Shown: piece by piece, positions 6,921 to 14,898 of the stretch
Position numbering within the stretch: position 1 is the stretch's first letter
How the letters are laid out: the number at the start of each line of letters is the position of its first letter
NCBI RefSeq assembly: GCF_003149185.1
Contig: NZ_QGDO01000002.1
Coordinates: 930,001-994,000, forward strand
DNA: 64,000 nucleotides
From: Sediminitomix flava
GTDB taxonomy: Bacteria > Bacteroidota > Bacteroidia > Cytophagales > Flammeovirgaceae
Direction of reading: 5' to 3'
The notes under the pieces: model-generated
Seen by the model: only the letters and a program-made list of their open reading frames with translations
The model's database searches: none
Told to the model about the DNA's origin: nothing
Made by a program: the position numbers and the translations under genes

Positions 6921-8264
6921 CTATTCTTGTAAAATAAGCCAGTTTAAGTTGGCTGTTTTCGTAGATCCCCAGTCTGATTTGAAGACGATAACAATATCAT
7001 GTACTCCTTCAACACTTTCCAGTAAGTCTGTTTCAAAGGTTTCCCAAGAATTCCACCCTCCTGTATAAGCCAAAGAAAATTCAGCAATCTTCTTTCCTTT
7101 CGGACTGTTCAAATGTACTTCAATACTTCCTATTCGCTGACCACAAGCTAAACGAGCCTGCATTTTCTTTGCAGTTCCTTTCCCAAAATCAACCTTATTA
7201 AATTTAACATAAGAATTCATCCTAGTATCAGAGACCATCCATCCCAATGGTTCCTCTCCTCCTACAAAAGCGGTATTTGCCCTATGAATTTCATTGTAGC
7301 GATCAACTTGAATGGTATCCCCTAAAGTCGGAATTCCAATACCTCTTCGGGTTGGTTTAACCTTCTTTATACTTCCATCTTTTTTGAAAGTCATATAATC
7401 TGCACGCATCGAACGAAGTTTGTTATACCCACTCACATCCCACCAGTGGTAAAAAAGAATCCAATCTCCCTTATAATTAACTACAGAATGGTGATTCGTA
7501 CCATTGTCTATATTATCCATGATCTTACCACGGTATTGATAAGGTCCCATCGGATTGTCGGCTGTTGCATAACCTATTGTATAACCCTCATCTGCGAATA
7601 CATGCGCAAAAGTGAGGTAATAGGTAGAATCTTTTTTGAAAGGGAAAGAGCCCTCTTTATAACCCGCAGGTAGTCCTTCCACCAAAATAGGGGCCTTAGA
7701 AACTTCTTTCATATTATCTTTAAGCGGAGCGACATATAGTTCATGTCCTCCTCCAAAAAATAGATATGCTTTCTCATCGTCATCCAATAAAAGTCCAGGA
7801 TCTATTCCACTCACTCCTTTGATGTAATTCTTCTCCCATTTGAAAGGCCCTGTCGGGCTATCAGATACACCGACACCAATTCTACGGAAAGTATTTTCGT
7901 TCTTTGGTTTTGCAGGGTAGTAATAATAATACTTCCCATCTTTCTCAATACAATCTGGTGCCCACATTCCGTAAGAATTCTTTTCTCCCCAAGGCACTTC
8001 ATTTTGGTCTAAAACGCGCCCATGATCTTTCCAAGTATTCCCATTTTCCAATGAAAAAATATGATAGTCGGGCATACAAAACCTTGGTGCTTCAGTCCCT
8101 TCAGGAGGTACAATATCATGCGAAGGATAGATATAAAGTTTGCCTTCAAAAACTCTTGCCGTAGGGTCTGCGGTATACATATGTGTGACCAAAGGGTTTT
8201 GAGCAAATAATGATTTTGTTAGCCCAAAAAGAGTAATAGTGAGCAAAAAGTATAGCTTGTTCAT
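6921..8264 (-). CDS. glycoside hydrolase family 43 with C-terminal CBM6-like domain
   Basis: This is a 447-residue exported enzyme. A signal peptide (MNKLYFLLTITLFGLTKSLFAQ) precedes a five-bladed propeller typical of GH43. The three catalytic acids are visible: Asp33 in TADPTARVFEGKLYIYPSHD (base), Asp155 in GVSGIDPGLLLDDD (pKa modulator), and Glu204 in GYKEGSFPFKK (acid). A C-terminal beta-sandwich from ~320 (NTAFVGGEEPLGWMVSD to GWNSWETFETDL, NLNWLILQE) matches CBM6. Likely activity is arabinofuranosidase or xylosidase on plant or algal glycans; the exact substrate is not visible. There is no T9SS tail, so it is probably periplasmic or surface-bound by other means. Confidence 0.92.
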   Translation of the reverse strand: MNKLYFLLTITLFGLTKSLFAQNPLVTHMYTADPTARVFEGKLYIYPSHDIVPPEGTEAPRFCMPDYHIFSLENGNTWKDHGRVLDQNEVPWGEKNSYGMWAPDCIEKDGKYYYYYPAKPKNENTFRRIGVGVSDSPTGPFKWEKNYIKGVSGIDPGLLLDDDEKAYLFFGGGHELYVAPLKDNMKEVSKAPILVEGLPAGYKEGSFPFKKDSTYYLTFAHVFADEGYTIGYATADNPMGPYQYRGKIMDNIDNGTNHHSVVNYKGDWILFYHWWDVSGYNKLRSMRADYMTFKKDGSIKKVKPTRRGIGIPTLGDTIQVDRYNEIHRANTAFVGGEEPLGWMVSDTRMNSYVKFNKVDFGKGTAKKMQARLACGQRIGSIEVHLNSPKGKKIAEFSLAYTGGWNSWETFETDLLESVEGVHDIVIVFKSDWGSTKTANLNWLILQE

Positions 8265-8381
8265 TCTTTTTAAATGAAAATACGAACTAGAAGCTAGATG
8301 TAAGTAAAAATATTTGATACAAAACAGGGGGATTTATGAAAGCATTAAAATTCCCCATTACAATTTAAGATTATCCTATTT

Positions 8382-8424
8382 TAAAAAAGAAAAAGCCCTT
8401 GAAGTGATGATTCATCTTCAAGGG
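8382..8424 (-). terminator. Rho-independent terminator of the nitroreductase gene
   Basis: The stem CCCTTGAAG (8396-8404) pairs with CTTCAAGGG (8416-8424). On the minus strand it is followed by CTTTTTCTTTTTT. Its core stem is identical to that of the terminator at 6874. Confidence 0.82.
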
Positions 8425-8461
8425 ATTTTATATCAATTGCAATTGTTGAATGTATAAGAAC

Positions 8462-9199
8462 TTAGACTGATCTTACCACTTCATTATAAGCGACACGATG
8501 ACGTTTTCCCCATACACCTTCTGCAACTCCTTTGCCACAAGTAATAACCATAGTTACTTCGTCAGAAGATTTCAATTTTAATAGTTTTTTCAATCTTTTA
8601 CTATCAAAACCTCCTAGTGGACAAGTATCATAACCTTGTGCTTTCATGGCATACATAAAGGTCATAGCTGCCAACGAGTTTGAACCATGAATAGAGGCTA
8701 GAATATCCTTTTTAGAAACCTGATGAACAGTTGGTTTGAATAGTCCCATCACTCCCGTTATCAGCTTTCTGACACCACCAATAATACCGAAGTAATCGTT
8801 TCTGTAAATGAAAGGCATCAACTTACCATAATATTGCGATACTTTCTTGAATTGCTCAGAATCTCTGCCGTATTCATTTTCCAAACTTTGATAGTTAAAA
8901 GCTGCACGCTCTTTCCAAGCGTTGGCACGAGCGACCACTACCACAAACTCAGATGCAGATTTTGCAGCAGACTGTCCTAAACAGATATCGTGCATTTTCT
9001 CTTTCATATCTGTAGAACGCACACGTACAAACTCCCACATTTGCATATTTGAACTGTTAGGAGAAAGTAATGCCGCCTCTAAAGCATTGGCTACAATTTC
9101 TTCAGGCATGTCATACGTCGTATCATACATTCTGTACGATCTTCTCGCATCTATAATTGTTTGAAAATCGGCAAGTGAAGCAATTTGTTGAACTTCCAT
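8462..9199 (-). CDS. nitroreductase-family FMN oxidoreductase
   Basis: This is a 245-residue soluble flavoprotein of the nitroreductase fold. Visible family features are the N-terminal IDARRSYRMYD (phosphate-binding Arg-Arg-Ser), LEAALLSPNSSNMQMWEFVRVRS (FMN-binding SPNS-N-Q-W), the central ASIHGSNSLAAMTFMYAMKAQGYDTCPLGGFD, and a late VMVITCGKG-type strand. It probably reduces quinones, nitroaromatics or other electrophiles with NAD(P)H. It stands alone: an upstream divergent or long gap is lacking, and a terminator lies behind it. The substrate cannot be inferred. Confidence 0.9.
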   Translation of the reverse strand: MEVQQIASLADFQTIIDARRSYRMYDTTYDMPEEIVANALEAALLSPNSSNMQMWEFVRVRSTDMKEKMHDICLGQSAAKSASEFVVVVARANAWKERAAFNYQSLENEYGRDSEQFKKVSQYYGKLMPFIYRNDYFGIIGGVRKLITGVMGLFKPTVHQVSKKDILASIHGSNSLAAMTFMYAMKAQGYDTCPLGGFDSKRLKKLLKLKSSDEVTMVITCGKGVAEGVWGKRHRVAYNEVVRSV

Positions 9200-9303
9200 T
9201 TTACTTTTTGATCTTGAAATAAACTTTGAACCTTATACTAAAGCATCAAAAGGTATGAAATGTTTCCATAGAAGAAGAATAAATGAAGAAATATTCATTT
9301 TCC

Positions 9304-10431
9304 TCAATCTACATTTAAAATAATATGCGGAGCTTCTATCGCCGTTGGTATTTCAAGCTTCCCAATCATCTTATCAATTTCGACTTCAGGTACTTTATGT
9401 TCTCGATCATGATTCTGTTTGAGCAATTGCTTATAAGGAACTTCGATGTAAATGATACTGACTTTCGCTCCATAAGTCATGAAAAGTGAACTCCACTTTC
9501 TGCGCATATCAGCAGTGATATTAGTTGCATTAAATACGAAGGACTGCTTTTCCCTCAAATACTTTTTTGCTAATTCTTTGGCTTCTTGAATAACTTTCCC
9601 TCCTTTCTTTTTATCCTTCGGATCAATTTTCAATTCCCTCCGAATATCATCAAGTGAAAGAATTGGGAGGTCGAAGTTTTGAGCGATGTAAGTGTCTTTT
9701 CCACTACCCGGCAAAGCACTCATCATAAAGACTTCGAATTCGAAATTGTCAAAAGGAATATAGTCTGGAGAAACCTCTTTATTCAGATAGAAAAAACGAG
9801 CGAAATCATTTTCAAAATGCCTAGTTTTTCCCCAACACTCATTTTCGATACACAGCTCTATGAAATACTCGATTCGTTCCAACATTCCCTCTTGATCGTG
9901 ACAAATGCGACCAAGTACATCTGCTTTGGCAAGCATTGCGAGGTGTTGTGTATTGACTTCCAAGCTAGCTTCAGTAACCGCTTTGTGCGGATTACTTTTT
10001 TCAATAGCCCAAAGCGGAAGCCCATGCAAACGAACTAGCTTACAGATTTGCTCCCTCACCTTAAAAGGCGTTGGAATAGTTATGTAAAGTAGTTTTCGAA
10101 CGGTAAACTCACCTTTCTTCGCATGACGAGGAGAAATAATACGCTGAATGCCATCAATCTCTTCAGTACTTGTGGTCGAACGTTTTTCAATATCATGCAT
10201 CAAAGCAGCAGCAAATAAAATATGCTTGTCTTGCTCTTCCAATACTTTGAATTCGTCCAAAGTAACTAAAGCATCCACGACCATTTTGGTGTGAGTCATC
10301 ACATCGCCCTCTCCATGCCAAATAGCATCTTGAGGAACGTCTTTCATTTCTTGAAACCAATCGAACTGGGCTTCTAAACTGTCCCAGTCGATGGGTTGAT
10401 CTATTTCATAATATGGAAATTTCCAATTCAT
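9304..10431 (-). CDS. HD-Pnk: HD-domain 2',3'-phosphoesterase fused to polynucleotide 5'-kinase
   Basis: This 375-residue protein has two domains. The N-terminal HD domain (~35-200) has His47 in DVMTHTKM, the His79-Asp80 pair in LMHDIEKR, and a later Asp171 in AKADVLGR. The C-terminal P-loop kinase (~232-375) has SALPGSGKDTYIA (Walker A, 238-250) and SLDDIRREL, the T4 Pnkp-like DxxR motif. T4 Pnkp's own DxDGT phosphatase motif is absent, so the HD domain would heal the 2',3'-cyclic phosphate end. This matches the HD-Pnk type described in Runella slithyformis. Its start overlaps the ligase stop by four bases (ATGA, 10428-10431), indicating translational coupling. Confidence 0.9.
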   Translation of the reverse strand: MNWKFPYYEIDQPIDWDSLEAQFDWFQEMKDVPQDAIWHGEGDVMTHTKMVVDALVTLDEFKVLEEQDKHILFAAALMHDIEKRSTTSTEEIDGIQRIISPRHAKKGEFTVRKLLYITIPTPFKVREQICKLVRLHGLPLWAIEKSNPHKAVTEASLEVNTQHLAMLAKADVLGRICHDQEGMLERIEYFIELCIENECWGKTRHFENDFARFFYLNKEVSPDYIPFDNFEFEVFMMSALPGSGKDTYIAQNFDLPILSLDDIRRELKIDPKDKKKGGKVIQEAKELAKKYLREKQSFVFNATNITADMRRKWSSLFMTYGAKVSIIYIEVPYKQLLKQNHDREHKVPEVEIDKMIGKLEIPTAIEAPHIILNVD

Positions 10432-11228
10432 TGTTTTGATAAGTATTCATAAGCAAACCAATGGTATTTCTGATAATCGATCAGTTTGCTTGGATTCCAA
10501 TTTTTTGTCCAATGCACATCTGTTTTTACATGTGCTTTTCTAACGAGCTTCATCAAGCTATCAAACTCATTGGATGCGACAGCCAATCTACCTGAGTTAG
10601 TGCTATAACTTTCCGCATTTCGAATGACAAAACCTTCAGAGCAAGCCTTTCCTGTTGTCGGGTCATAGCCACCCAACAAGCCTTCGGTCTCTACACTTTC
10701 TTCCCATGTCATCTCCAAATTTAAGCGAAGCCATTCCGCCAAAATTTGATTCTCATCTTTAGAGAAATGAAATACATCAGTTAAAGCGGTCTGAATTGGT
10801 ATTTCGGGAACCGTTGGAAAGTCGAATAAAGCTGCATAGAACTTTACTTCTTCCCACGAAAGCCATTTGTCTTTAATTCGAACGGCAAAAACATAGAAGT
10901 ATGACTCTAATTTGTGATACCCGATAGAGTGAATGCCATACATATTTTCGCCAAAGAGTTCGACATCTTTCAAGTCATTCTTGATCAACTCCCAACGTTC
11001 TCGCATTGGTTTATCCCAAGGTAATTGAGAAGGAGCCGCATGAGATCGGGCGAAAACTCCATATCTGTTGAAACAGTTATTTTGTCCATCTAATTTTTCT
11101 GTCAGAACCATTTGCTCCATCTCAGCAAATGCCCGAACATATCCTTCGGGCATAAAACGATCATCAGACGTCGTTCCTTTGCTGATCTGTGCATGTAAAG
11201 TTCTGCAATATTTTCTAGCATGTTCCAT
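10428..11228 (-). CDS. RNA ligase (T4 Rnl2-like family)
   Basis: This is a 266-residue ATP-dependent RNA ligase. Motif I is EKLDGQN, with Lys45 as the AMP-accepting lysine. Motif III-like FGENMYGIHSI is at ~92-102, IIIa-like FYVFAVRIKD at ~111-120, motif IV EGFVIRN at ~198-204, and a motif V candidate KLVRKAHVKTD at ~227-237. It seals 3'-OH/5'-phosphate RNA ends, exactly those produced by the overlapping downstream HD-Pnk gene. It starts two bases after the stop of protein X, so X, ligase and HD-Pnk form a tight operon. Its small size matches stand-alone Rnl enzymes lacking a large C-terminal domain. Confidence 0.9.
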   Translation of the reverse strand: MEHARKYCRTLHAQISKGTTSDDRFMPEGYVRAFAEMEQMVLTEKLDGQNNCFNRYGVFARSHAAPSQLPWDKPMRERWELIKNDLKDVELFGENMYGIHSIGYHKLESYFYVFAVRIKDKWLSWEEVKFYAALFDFPTVPEIPIQTALTDVFHFSKDENQILAEWLRLNLEMTWEESVETEGLLGGYDPTTGKACSEGFVIRNAESYSTNSGRLAVASNEFDSLMKLVRKAHVKTDVHWTKNWNPSKLIDYQKYHWFAYEYLSKQ

Positions 11229-11230
11229 TT

Positions 11231-12175
11231 TTATAGTCTGAAATCAAAACAATAAAGCTCTCCTTCAAATGTTCTGATCTTCTTTTTCAAATAGTGTTCA
11301 TTCTGCCAAAACTGAGGCATCTCTTTGGTTTTCTGAAAGCCAAAACGCTTCGGCAATTGTGTGTATAAAGATTTGGGAGGCTTTGACCATCTCAATTGTT
11401 TGAAGTGATTTCCACTCTCGTAACTATGGTAAAAGACTTTCTGTATCCCGACAGTGTTGAGTAAAAAGTCGAGACTTGCCATCAGAATCGCTTCCGACCA
11501 TAGTTTCTGATAAGGTTTCAGAAATTCCATATACTTCTCAAAGCTATTGAGATCTGTATAGTCATTGATCCAATGAGATTTCCTTCTTTTCTCTGTACGT
11601 GCTTTAATGATTGTATGCACTTCAAAAGCCTCCCGTAGCCAATCATTTTGTACTTCTTCTATAAAAGCTTCTTCGGTCTCAAGACATAAATCTATACGTG
11701 CCCAAGCCATCGTTTTGTGCTTTTCAGAAATCGGATGGCAGTCCCAAGTAAAAGGATGTCCTTCTTCTTTTACATTGAATAATTTATGGTAAAGCAAGTC
11801 ATGTGCTAGATCGAAGTTCAGTTGCAACACAAGGTTCTCACTAGGGCAAGAAGTCTGGTAGTAACTTCTGTTTCTATGCTTAATCTCCTTTCCCCAACGA
11901 CCAAAGCTTAGACTGAATGCTTTGTGCGAAAGCGTATCAATTCCGTCGAGTTGTGAAAGTGAATAGGCTTTACCACCACTTTGCGCTGTAATCTTTCTGA
12001 AATTCGGTTTATTCAAGAGAAAAGCATATTGACTTTGCTTCAATTCTGATTTACTAATGTCTTTTTGCTTTAAAGCTTCTATAAAAAGTTGTCTTACATA
12101 ATCGTCTTGTTGATAACTGAAATAGGATTGCGTTTCTACCGACTCCAGTATATAGTTTAAAGTTTCCTTTTGCAT
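11231..12175 (-). CDS. protein X of the RNA-repair operon, unrecognised
   Basis: This is a 314-residue soluble protein. I do not recognise the full-length family. Notable stretches are SGGKAYSLSQLDGIDTLSHKAFSLSFGRWGKE (66-97), SCPSENLVLQLNFDLAHD (109-126), ARIDLCLETEEAFIEEVQNDWLREA (159-183) and GIQKVFYHSYESGNHFKQL (243-261). The EEVQNDW segment recalls the EEIQSDW motif I remember from phage and plasmid polyvalent proteins; this link is from memory and unchecked. Asp162 and Glu173/Glu174 also give a nuclease-like D-x-EEVQ spacing. It is two bases upstream of the RNA ligase, so a role in RNA end repair or recognition is inferred from context. Confidence 0.75.
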   Translation of the reverse strand: MQKETLNYILESVETQSYFSYQQDDYVRQLFIEALKQKDISKSELKQSQYAFLLNKPNFRKITAQSGGKAYSLSQLDGIDTLSHKAFSLSFGRWGKEIKHRNRSYYQTSCPSENLVLQLNFDLAHDLLYHKLFNVKEEGHPFTWDCHPISEKHKTMAWARIDLCLETEEAFIEEVQNDWLREAFEVHTIIKARTEKRRKSHWINDYTDLNSFEKYMEFLKPYQKLWSEAILMASLDFLLNTVGIQKVFYHSYESGNHFKQLRWSKPPKSLYTQLPKRFGFQKTKEMPQFWQNEHYLKKKIRTFEGELYCFDFRL

Positions 12176-12316
12176 AATGATTCATGTTGGTATTGGACTT
12201 TGAAATGAATTTCCCTTTCAGGAATAGGAGCCCAATCCTCATCTAAATCAGTACTATGCTTCTTGAATAGATGAGGTCATAGACTCACTTTGGAGTACTT
12301 GTTCTATGTACTTCAT
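12157..12316 (-). pseudogene. possible frameshifted micro-ORF between prfH and protein X
   Basis: Too short for most ORF lists. An ATG at 12314-12316 opens 20 codons (MKYIEQVLQSESMTSSIQEA) that end at TAG 12254-12256. The neighbouring frame is open from 12276 to a TAA at 12157-12159 and reads protein-like (HSTDLDEDWAPIPERE then IHFKVQYQHESL). It overlaps the start of protein X by 19 bases, as neighbouring operon genes often do. Skipping one base between 12276 and 12257 joins them into a ~52-residue product. This could be a decayed small gene, a shifted start region, or chance. Confidence 0.3.
12237..12276 (-). repeat. inverted repeat inside the prfH-X gap
   Basis: CCTCATCTA (12237-12245) and TAGATGAGG (12268-12276) are perfect 9-base complements with a 22-base loop. 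There is no T run on either side, so this is not a usual terminator. It coincides with the point where the two micro-ORF frames meet. Confidence 0.4.
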
Positions 12317-12387
12317 TATTTTTTGATAAGTAGTTGGTTAAACATTGTCTTTATTGGTTTAAAATTTAAAGTCTCATTGAATTTCAG

Positions 12388-13029
12388 TTACTCAAAACGG
12401 GTGCCTCTGAAAACTTTTACAGCATTTCCCCTTTCAAGAGAAAGGTGCTCTCGCCACTGCGCATCAATTTGTGATTGCATATTTTCAATTCGCTGCGCTT
12501 GAAACGCAAACTTCATTTTTTCGATCGCTGCTTGTTTATTCTGATGCTGTGATTTGCTATCAGTAGCTGTGACGCACAAGCCTGTCGGTTTGTGAATTGC
12601 TCGTATAGCCGTTTCCACTTTGTTTCGGTGTTGTCCTCCTGGTCCTGAAGCTCGAAAACGTTGAAAACTAAGGTCAGAAATACGAAGTGCTTCCTTTTCT
12701 TCTTCTTCAAAGAAGCTGACACCCACAAACCAATTCTTTCGCTTATGAAATTTTCGATAGGGACTTTTTCCTATCCATTGGATTGTGCCTTCCCACTCCT
12801 TGAGCGCATCTTTTAAATTTGAGCCTTTCACAAGTAGCAAGGCAGAACTTAGCGTTCCTTTTTCCATTGCTAGTTGTCTGTTCAAGATTTCATAATTGAA
12901 TCCTTTTTGCTGAATATCTTTCAAAAGGACTTTGAGTACTTGAGCAACTACCCAACAGCATTCGGCAGGACCCCTTCCTGCCGAAATCTGTACATAAAGA
13001 CTTTCTGATGAATTTATATATGCTTTCAT
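12388..13029 (-). CDS. prfH: peptide chain release factor-like protein PrfH
   Basis: This is a 213-residue class I release-factor relative. The GGQ motif is at 131-133 within RFRASGPGGQHRNKVETAIRA, the peptidyl-tRNA hydrolysis centre. A C-terminal basic helix (QAAIEKMKFAFQAQRIENMQSQIDAQWREH) follows. The N-terminal ISAGRGPAECCWVVAQ is characteristic of PrfH, which lacks the stop-codon-reading domain of RF1/RF2. It begins 6 bases after the stop of rtcB. RtcB-PrfH pairs are known from other bacteria, where PrfH is proposed to release nascent peptides from ribosomes whose 16S decoding centre has been cut, allowing RtcB to reseal the rRNA. Confidence 0.93.
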   Translation of the reverse strand: MKAYINSSESLYVQISAGRGPAECCWVVAQVLKVLLKDIQQKGFNYEILNRQLAMEKGTLSSALLLVKGSNLKDALKEWEGTIQWIGKSPYRKFHKRKNWFVGVSFFEEEEKEALRISDLSFQRFRASGPGGQHRNKVETAIRAIHKPTGLCVTATDSKSQHQNKQAAIEKMKFAFQAQRIENMQSQIDAQWREHLSLERGNAVKVFRGTRFE

Positions 13030-13035
13030 ACTTTC

Positions 13036-14439
13036 TTAAGCTTTATCCATTCGTACAATCTTGGGCGTAAACTTCCCAACAACATCTACCAATTCTCGCT
13101 GACTTAACATCACTGCTTCAATGTCTTTATAGGCAATTGGAGCTTCGTCCAATCCTCCACCAATCAGCGTAACCTGTTCTTTATTCAAGATCTTCTTGAG
13201 CTTACTTCTTGTCATTTGCTCTCTTGTTTTCGATCTAGAAAACTGCCTTCCAGCTCCATGAGAAGCCGACTGAAGCGCTGTTGTTTCTCCTCTTCCAGAT
13301 ACAATGTACCCTGCCGATGACATTGAACTTGGAATGATACCCAATACACCTTTTTCTGCGGGTGTAGCTCCTTTACGGTGTATAATCGATTCTGAACCAT
13401 CCGCTTGTTTTTGCTTCCAAGCAAAATTGTGATGGTTCTCAACTTTAGCGATTGCTTTAATCCCTAAAGCTTTGCTCAAGTTGTAGTGAATCTGATCGTG
13501 ACATGCTTTGGCATAATCACCTGCCAAGTTCATAGAAAGCCAATATTCTTGTCCTTCTTCTGAATCCAAATCTAGCCAAGCAAGGTTTTGAGTAGGGCTA
13601 GGCAACAAACATTTTTGTTTCGCGATTTCGGTATAATGCATTGCGATATTTGCGCCCAAACCTCTTGAACCTGAATGAGCCAATAAGCCCACATATTCTC
13701 CTGCTTTCAAATTCCAAGGATTGTCAGTGCCTACTTCTACCAAACCAAATTCGACAAAGTGATTTCCAGAACCAGAAGACCCTAATTGCCTAACTGCTTT
13801 ACCATGTAGTTGCCTAAGTAGTGGTGTTGCAGCGAATTCCTTACGATCAAGGATTTCATGTTTTTGCGAAAAGCCTAATTCGCCTCCTGTTCCGAAATTG
13901 GTTTTCTCTTTCAAAGCCACTTTCAATTGATATTGATAGCGTTGTAAATACTTTGCGTCCAAGTCATAAATACTCAAGCTCATTCTACAACCAATATCAA
14001 CACCAACGCCATAAGGGATAACTGCATTTTCTGTAGCCAAGACACCTCCAATCGGAAGTCCGTAGCCTTGGTGTGCATCGGGCATAAGCGCCCCTTGTTT
14101 TGCAATCGGGAGTTTCATGGCCCACTTCATCTGTTGGTAGGCATTGCTACTAATGTGTTTTCTCCCGAACACTTGAAAATCCTTAGCTTCTTCTAGTAGT
14201 GCTATTTCTTGGCGTATCACTTTTTCTGAAGGTTTGAAAACTTCAGCAAGTATGTTTAAATGTTCATGATTTAAATAATTCTGATAATTTTCTTTTATAT
14301 CGATCAGTAGTTTTAACTGTTCTTCAACAGTGGAATGTTTATAGTATTTAGCCATCAATGATACCGCCAAGCTGATTGCTTTATTCGACGAATATTGAAT
14401 AGCTCTTAAGTTTTTACCTTTAAGCTTTTGTTTGCCCAT
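13036..14439 (-). CDS. rtcB: RtcB-type RNA-splicing ligase (PrfH-associated RtcB2-like)
   Basis: This encodes 467 residues from ATG at 14437-14439 (MGKQKLKGKNLRAIQYSSN); the frame stays open upstream to 14625, but that part is not protein-like. RtcB motifs are seen in order: MPDAHQGYGLPIGGVLA, GVGVDIGCRMS (metal-binding Cys), GSSGSGNHFVEF, LAHSGSRGLG, VENHHNFAW, HRKGATPAEKG, ASHGAGR (guanylylated His), and GGGLDEAPIAYKDIEAVM. The enzyme joins RNA 3'-phosphate or cyclic phosphate to 5'-OH using GTP and Mn. The GCRM variant of the GCG motif fits the accessory RtcB forms found with PrfH. An archease gene is not seen nearby. Confidence 0.94.
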   Translation of the reverse strand: MGKQKLKGKNLRAIQYSSNKAISLAVSLMAKYYKHSTVEEQLKLLIDIKENYQNYLNHEHLNILAEVFKPSEKVIRQEIALLEEAKDFQVFGRKHISSNAYQQMKWAMKLPIAKQGALMPDAHQGYGLPIGGVLATENAVIPYGVGVDIGCRMSLSIYDLDAKYLQRYQYQLKVALKEKTNFGTGGELGFSQKHEILDRKEFAATPLLRQLHGKAVRQLGSSGSGNHFVEFGLVEVGTDNPWNLKAGEYVGLLAHSGSRGLGANIAMHYTEIAKQKCLLPSPTQNLAWLDLDSEEGQEYWLSMNLAGDYAKACHDQIHYNLSKALGIKAIAKVENHHNFAWKQKQADGSESIIHRKGATPAEKGVLGIIPSSMSSAGYIVSGRGETTALQSASHGAGRQFSRSKTREQMTRSKLKKILNKEQVTLIGGGLDEAPIAYKDIEAVMLSQRELVDVVGKFTPKIVRMDKA

Positions 14440-14877
14440 GTATTTTAGAATAGGGTGTAACCGCCTAGCACAATGTGTACACACTTGCGAAAAGATACAG
14501 CTATGCCAGGCTTCAAGAGATATTGGTGATATTCTTGAACGGTTTTGAAATATTGAATAGGAGATGACTGGATACAAAGATGAGCACCAAGCTTTTATAA
14601 AGCAGGTGTCAGAAACGATCCTCAAATAGTATTATTTGAGACCAGTCGTTGGGGCGATATGTAAATTTAAGACCATCATGATTCCCTCCTTTGTGATTTA
14701 GGGGTTCTAAAAATATGATGGGGCAAATGAGCGATTAATAAATTAGAAAGTCAAGCATTAAATAAAATATTCTTAAAATTTCTTAACTTTTTAAGTGAAA
14801 TAATTCGAATTAAAGGACATAACAGCTAAAATTAAAATCTTTGGTAATCCTACAGTGTTAGTATTGGAGAAACTTTA
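14440..14877. promoter_or_regulatory. divergent intergenic region upstream of rtcB
   Basis: This 438-base stretch is non-coding between rtcB (minus) and the DUF1254-like gene (plus). It holds a perfect palindrome TGTGTACACA at 14474-14483, about 35 bases before the rtcB start, and a perfect 8-bp hairpin or operator CTCAAATA-GTAT-TATTTGAG at 14621-14640. No clear TAnnTTTG box is visible for either gene. The elements could bind a repressor or sit in the rtcB leader; neither is shown. Confidence 0.4.
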
Positions 14878-14898
14878 ATGGATACATTAAACACTACT

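Noticed and set aside
12054-12242. 62-codon minus-strand frame overlapping the start of protein X
   Set aside because: It overlaps X in another frame and has no sensible composition.
14440-14625. Upstream extension of the rtcB frame by 62 codons
   Set aside because: The added residues (Cys/His/Ser-rich, low complexity) do not look like RtcB, and ATG at 14439 gives the normal family start.
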